From: Flavobacteriales bacterium
GTDB lineage: Bacteria > Bacteroidota > Bacteroidia > Flavobacteriales_F > PHOS-HE28
Direction: 5' to 3'
DNA: 64,000 nt
Assembly: GCA_016715895.1 (NCBI GenBank)
Contig: JADJXH010000003.1
Coordinates: forward strand, 1,598,501-1,662,500
The notes under the pieces are model-generated. The model did not search any database, was not told the origin of the DNA, and was given only the letters and a program-made list of their open reading frames with translations. A program made the translations under genes and the position numbers. Below are positions 61,901-64,000 of this stretch, in pieces. Positions within the stretch are counted from its first letter, which is position 1. Every line of letters starts with the position of its first letter.

Positions 61901-62052
61901 GGCGCGCGCCTGGCGAAGTGGTCGGCGTGGGCCTGCTCCACCTGATGGAGCGGCACCGCGGGGTCGTGGTACATCCGCACCCAATCCTGCCCCATGGACG
62001 GCCAGGGCAACAAGGCGGCAAGGAGGAAGGGAACGGCGGGGATCGTGCGCAT
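58990..62052 (-). CDS. BNR/VPS10-type beta-propeller exoprotein with PKD domain
   Basis: 1020 aa. Signal peptide (FLLAALLPWPSMGQ). Many BNR/Asp-box units: GGLWRTTDGGVNWNALG, LKSTDGGATWNPTG, LYRTTDAGSSWQRV, FRSVDGGNTWTDHSG. Around residue 740 a PKD domain follows (GGAVTFHDLALEAAPGWSWQFPGG), then a Cys-bearing segment with ACLDAGCYTFIMHDSYGDGMCC and a short sorting-like tail (GTYTLRGAGG). Such proteins are large T9SS-type exoproteins. It is divergent from mnmD with only 20 bp between starts. Function unknown; sialidase is possible but no catalytic set was identified. Confidence 0.88.
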   Translation of the reverse strand: MRTIPAVPFLLAALLPWPSMGQDWVRMYHDPAVPLHQVEQAHADHFARRAPERGKGRNVFAREAWFWSQRLHPEGVRPDPGAYARAWKQVKRMPVPAAPKSAAWQPIGPAAWDSWSYNPGNGRVHTAAVSPLDPNTIYVGTPSGGLWRTTDGGVNWNALGQDLPSLGITGIALHPTDASTLYIATGDGYSRDTYALGVLKSTDGGATWNPTGLDWDVHQVRTTRRLVMHPTDPDVLFCAANIGLYRTTDAGSSWQRVALGNFFDVAFKPGDPSVVYATSDQVHRSTDGGATFSTITSGLPGAGLVVRMALAVTPADPQLVYVLAGREDDGGFQGLYRSTDGGSTFTTRSTAPNIMGYSETGNDSGGQAWYDLALTADPVNAGTLYAGGINVWKSVNGGTTWTNMSHWTWPSTVGYTHADIHHLQLANGQLYCGSDGGFFRSPNGGADWFDLSAGLEVSQVYRIGVASAQTGLVVGGLQDNGSMQWENSVWTHVQGGDGMEGLVDKDDPLVRFCSAQYGSIYRSFDGGQSFGSVSFTIPEEGAWVTPYIQDPSVPGRLYAGYNNLWRSNDLGDSWTNISNITTGRKVRAIAVAPTDPDVIYFSNDGALRRSTNGGATWDILTGLPAQALTAIAIDPTDADRVTVTCSGFREGVKVFRSVDGGNTWTDHSGNLPNVPVNTVVLTGANDGLYVGTDLGVFYRDATLGNWQPFGQGLPAVVVMELELDGTGQWLYAATYGRGVWRTPVYSPSSDPPVAAFRTESDVVCGGGAVTFHDLALEAAPGWSWQFPGGDPSTSTDASPEVTYPASGSYTVSLTVSNTFGSDTETRTVDVEVRPEEIQVELEFDQYAGETAWSIVDDNGLVVATGGPYNGQISTATLTATACLDAGCYTFIMHDSYGDGMCCDAGNGSYTVTGAFTGFIADGASFGMEESTPFCVDASVGLPARPAPELRLRSDGDGVYTLMGAPAGERWWVLDGLGRVVRDGLLAPAGGELRVDLRDAAAGTYTLRGAGGAGVKLVRGY

Positions 62053-62057
62053 GTGCC

Positions 62058-62065
62058 CAAATTTA
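62058..62065 (-). promoter_or_regulatory. -7 box TAAATTTG, exact TAnnTTTG
   Basis: Exact consensus match, ending 5 nt before the ATG at 62052, inside the 20-bp space between two divergent start codons. Confidence 0.6.
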
Positions 62066-62072
62066 CCGCCGG

Positions 62073-62759
62073 ATGAGCGACCTCCACGACCGGTCCCCGT
62101 TGCAGGTGGTGCGCACGGCGGATGGCTCCAGCACGCTGCTCGATCCGTCGCTGGACGAGCCGTACCACAGCCTCCATGGCGCGCTGCAGGAATCGTGGCA
62201 CGTGTTCATCGTCAACGGCCTGCGCGCGGTGGACGGGCCCGATGTGGACGTGCTGGAGGTGGGTCTGGGCACGGGCCTCAACATGCTGCTCACCTGGTTG
62301 CAATGCGTGGAGGGCAAATGCCGCGTGCGCTATACGGCGCTGGAGCCGCACCCCCTCCCCCGCCCCCTGCTGCAGGCGGTGGACCATTGCACGCAATGCG
62401 GTGTGCCCACGCTCACCGACGCCTGGCTCGACGCGATCACCGCAGCCCCCGACACCCTGACCGAAGGGCTCGGGGGATTCCGCTTCAGCTGGCGGAAGAC
62501 CGGAGTGGAAGCGCTCGCGGACGAAGCGGCCTTCGACGTGGTGTACTTCGACGCGTTCGCCCCACGCAAGCAGCCGGACCTGTGGACGGCCGCCGTGTTC
62601 AGCCGGTTGTTCACGGCCCTGCGCCCCGGCGGCGTGCTGGTGACTTACAGCGCCAAGGGCGAGGTGCGCCGCACGCTGGAGGCCGTCGGGTTCCGGGTGG
62701 ACAAACCCACCGGGCCGCCCGGCAAACGCCACATGCTGCGCGCCCGCAAGCCGGACTGA
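62073..62759 (+). CDS. mnmD: tRNA 5-methylaminomethyl-2-thiouridine methyltransferase-like (MnmD)
   Basis: 228 aa, the single-domain form of the MnmC methyltransferase half. The SAM-binding motif is LEVGLGTGLN (61-70), and the family motif DVVYFDAFAPRKQPDLW and GVLVTYSAKGEVRR follow. It would methylate the wobble uridine of tRNA (family knowledge). The start at 62073 is the only ATG near the conserved N-terminus LQVVRTADGSSTL. It is followed 3 bp later by the Nudix gene. Confidence 0.9.
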   Translation: MSDLHDRSPLQVVRTADGSSTLLDPSLDEPYHSLHGALQESWHVFIVNGLRAVDGPDVDVLEVGLGTGLNMLLTWLQCVEGKCRVRYTALEPHPLPRPLLQAVDHCTQCGVPTLTDAWLDAITAAPDTLTEGLGGFRFSWRKTGVEALADEAAFDVVYFDAFAPRKQPDLWTAAVFSRLFTALRPGGVLVTYSAKGEVRRTLEAVGFRVDKPTGPPGKRHMLRARKPD

Positions 62760-62762
62760 ACC

Positions 62763-63230
62763 ATGGCCCACTTCACCCTTCGCGTCTATGGACTGCTGGT
62801 GCACGCCGGGCAGGTGCTGGTGGCCGATGAGCTGATCCGCGGACAGCGCATCACCAAGTTCCCCGGTGGCGGGCTGGAGTACGGCGAGGGGCTGAAGGAC
62901 TGCCTGGTGCGCGAGATCCGCGAGGAGCTCGGTGTGGACGCCTTCGACCTGGAGCACGTCTACACCACCGACTTCTTCCAGCAGAGCACCTTCCACAGCA
63001 CGCCCATGCAGGTGGTGAGCGTGTACTACACCTTCCGCACCACCGACCCGGCGGGGCTGCGCGTGGTCAGCGAGCCGTTCGCGGGCATCGGCGAGGGCGC
63101 GGACCAGGAGGTGTTCCGCTGGCTGGCCTTGGACAGCGCGCGGATCGAGGACGTGAGCCTGCCGATCGACCGGGTGGTGCTGGGCCAACTGCTCGACACC
63201 GTGCACCGGAGCGAAGCGCGGAACGTGTAG
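62763..63230 (+). CDS. Nudix hydrolase
   Basis: 155 aa. The Nudix box is complete: G36-x5-E42-x7-R50-E51-x2-E54-E55-x-G57, in a GGGLEYGEGLKDC...REIREELGV context. Strands before it (YGLLVHAGQVLVAD) and after fit the family. It hydrolyses a nucleoside diphosphate linked to another moiety; substrate unknown. It lies 3 bp after mnmD, so both are likely co-expressed. Confidence 0.92.
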   Translation: MAHFTLRVYGLLVHAGQVLVADELIRGQRITKFPGGGLEYGEGLKDCLVREIREELGVDAFDLEHVYTTDFFQQSTFHSTPMQVVSVYYTFRTTDPAGLRVVSEPFAGIGEGADQEVFRWLALDSARIEDVSLPIDRVVLGQLLDTVHRSEARNV

Positions 63231-63265
63231 CTTCACGCTGGGCCGTCCCATCACCCACCGACGCC

Positions 63266-64000
63266 ATGCGCGCCCCTTCGCTGAACGCACCGCTCCTGCT
63301 CCTCGCGCTGCTGCCCTCCATCGCCGGCGCCTTCGATGGCAGCGGCACCCTGGTGTCGCAGGGCCTCACCCGCAGCTTCATCTACCACGCACCGGGCGCG
63401 GCGGTGGCCCCCGGGCGCCCGCTGTTGATCGCGCTGCACGGCACCGGCGGCACGGGGGCGGGCCTGCGCGCTGCGAGCGGGTTGGACGCCGCGGCGGACG
63501 CGTACGACCTCACGGTGGTGTACCCCAACAGCACCACCATCGGCGGCGACCTGCAATGGAACGTGTACGTCGACGATCAGCCGGGCCATGGCGGCGTGGG
63601 CGACCTGAACGCCACGGACGACGTGCAGTTCATCAGCGAGCTCATCGACTGGTTCTGCGGTGAACACGACATCGATGCCACCCGGGTCTATGTCACCGGC
63701 CACAGCAACGGCGGCTTCATGGTGTACCAGCTGGCGCTCCATCTGGCGGACCGCATCGCGGCCTTCGCACCGGTGGCCGGCAGCCTGTGGGGCGACAACA
63801 CCTACCTGAACACGGCCTTGGGCGCCGGCTTCACCCCGGTCCCGCTCTTCCATGTGCACGGCGATCCCGATCCGGTGGTGGAATACCCGGACGCGGACCA
63901 TGACCCGGACACGTGGAACTGGCCGCTCAGTTCCTTCGGCAGCGCCACCTGCGGGGAGGACGCCTACCTCCCCTACCCCATCTCGCCCACGGTGGACCAG
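63266..64000 (+). CDS. CE1-like (LpqC/PHB-depolymerase-type) secreted esterase, 3' end outside window
   Basis: 245 codons visible, open to the window edge. Signal peptide (LLLLALLPSIAGAF). RPLLIALHGTGGTGAG forms the oxyanion region, AYDLTVVYPNSTTIGG follows and S147 in YVTGHSNGGFMVYQL is the nucleophile; VHGDPDPVVEYP probably carries the catalytic Asp. The family includes polyhydroxybutyrate depolymerases and feruloyl esterases; substrate is not known. A TAGCTTCA box overlaps the end of the Nudix gene, about 30 nt upstream of the ATG. Confidence 0.85.
   Translation, partial: MRAPSLNAPLLLLALLPSIAGAFDGSGTLVSQGLTRSFIYHAPGAAVAPGRPLLIALHGTGGTGAGLRAASGLDAAADAYDLTVVYPNSTTIGGDLQWNVYVDDQPGHGGVGDLNATDDVQFISELIDWFCGEHDIDATRVYVTGHSNGGFMVYQLALHLADRIAAFAPVAGSLWGDNTYLNTALGAGFTPVPLFHVHGDPDPVVEYPDADHDPDTWNWPLSSFGSATCGEDAYLPYPISPTVDQ

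Noticed and set aside
1..64000. tRNA or rRNA genes and insertion sequences
   Set aside because: No T-loop-like GGTTCGAATCC context, rRNA segment, transposase motif or flanking inverted repeats were seen on either strand.

Overview
The window looks like part of a chromosome from a GC-rich member of the Bacteroidota, most likely a Flavobacteriales-type lineage (inference). The evidence is several exported proteins with type IX secretion (T9SS) C-terminal sorting modules, a SusC/RagA-like TonB-dependent receptor, PorV/PorT-like beta-barrels, a PD40-OmpA protein, start codons without Shine-Dalgarno sequences, and a repeated TAnnTTTG-like -7 promoter box close to starts. Gene density is high, with many ATGA overlaps and abutting convergent stops. 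I saw no rRNA or tRNA gene.

Layout. 1-3615 (-): compact operon obgE > PAP2 phosphatase > crcB > PafA-type phosphatase, the last cut by the window edge. 3753-3941: small unknown gene. 4321-11882 (+): complete type I-C CRISPR-Cas operon cas3-cas5c-cas8c-cas7c-cas4-cas1-cas2, with a nested Cas11c reading frame inside cas8c. It is followed by a leader and a large array (12076-15915; 54 full repeats, one truncated terminal repeat, 54 spacers). 16166-18487: T9SS surface protein with an AT-rich inner segment. 18604-19736 (-): hpt-adk. 19821-23211 (+): outer-membrane barrel proteins. 23270-29683: mixed housekeeping (Cys/His-rich exported protein, Rieske lipoprotein, TonB-like protein, tryptophan 2,3-dioxygenase, beta-CASP hydrolase, lipase). 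29792-35175: TonB-dependent receptor and a T9SS hydrolase-like protein, separated by about 700 bp carrying five regularly spaced palindromes. 35265-44807: murQ, MFS transporter, bestrophin plus voltage-gated K+ channel pair, FAD-linked dehydrogenase, MORN-like lipoprotein, B12-binding MerR regulator. 44944-53110 (-): giant DUF4397-repeat adhesin-like protein, CotH/lamin-tail T9SS protein, S9 peptidase. 53220-64000: GT39-like glycosyltransferase, GNAT, M42 peptidase, PD40-OmpA, BNR-repeat exoprotein, MnmD, Nudix and a truncated CE1-like esterase.

The most informative non-coding features are the following. (1) Five AT-rich palindromes at 32731-33329 lie about 115 bp apart centre to centre, with the last gap double. 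(2) Two tandem arrays of an 8-bp CATGnnnn unit (18533-18596 and 24846-24893) fold into long imperfect palindromes. (3) The CRISPR array keeps a readable history: a repeat point mutation that splits old from new repeats, two spacers identical except at seed position 3, and a deletion-damaged second repeat-spacer unit.

All calls are from reading the sequence; no database search was run.
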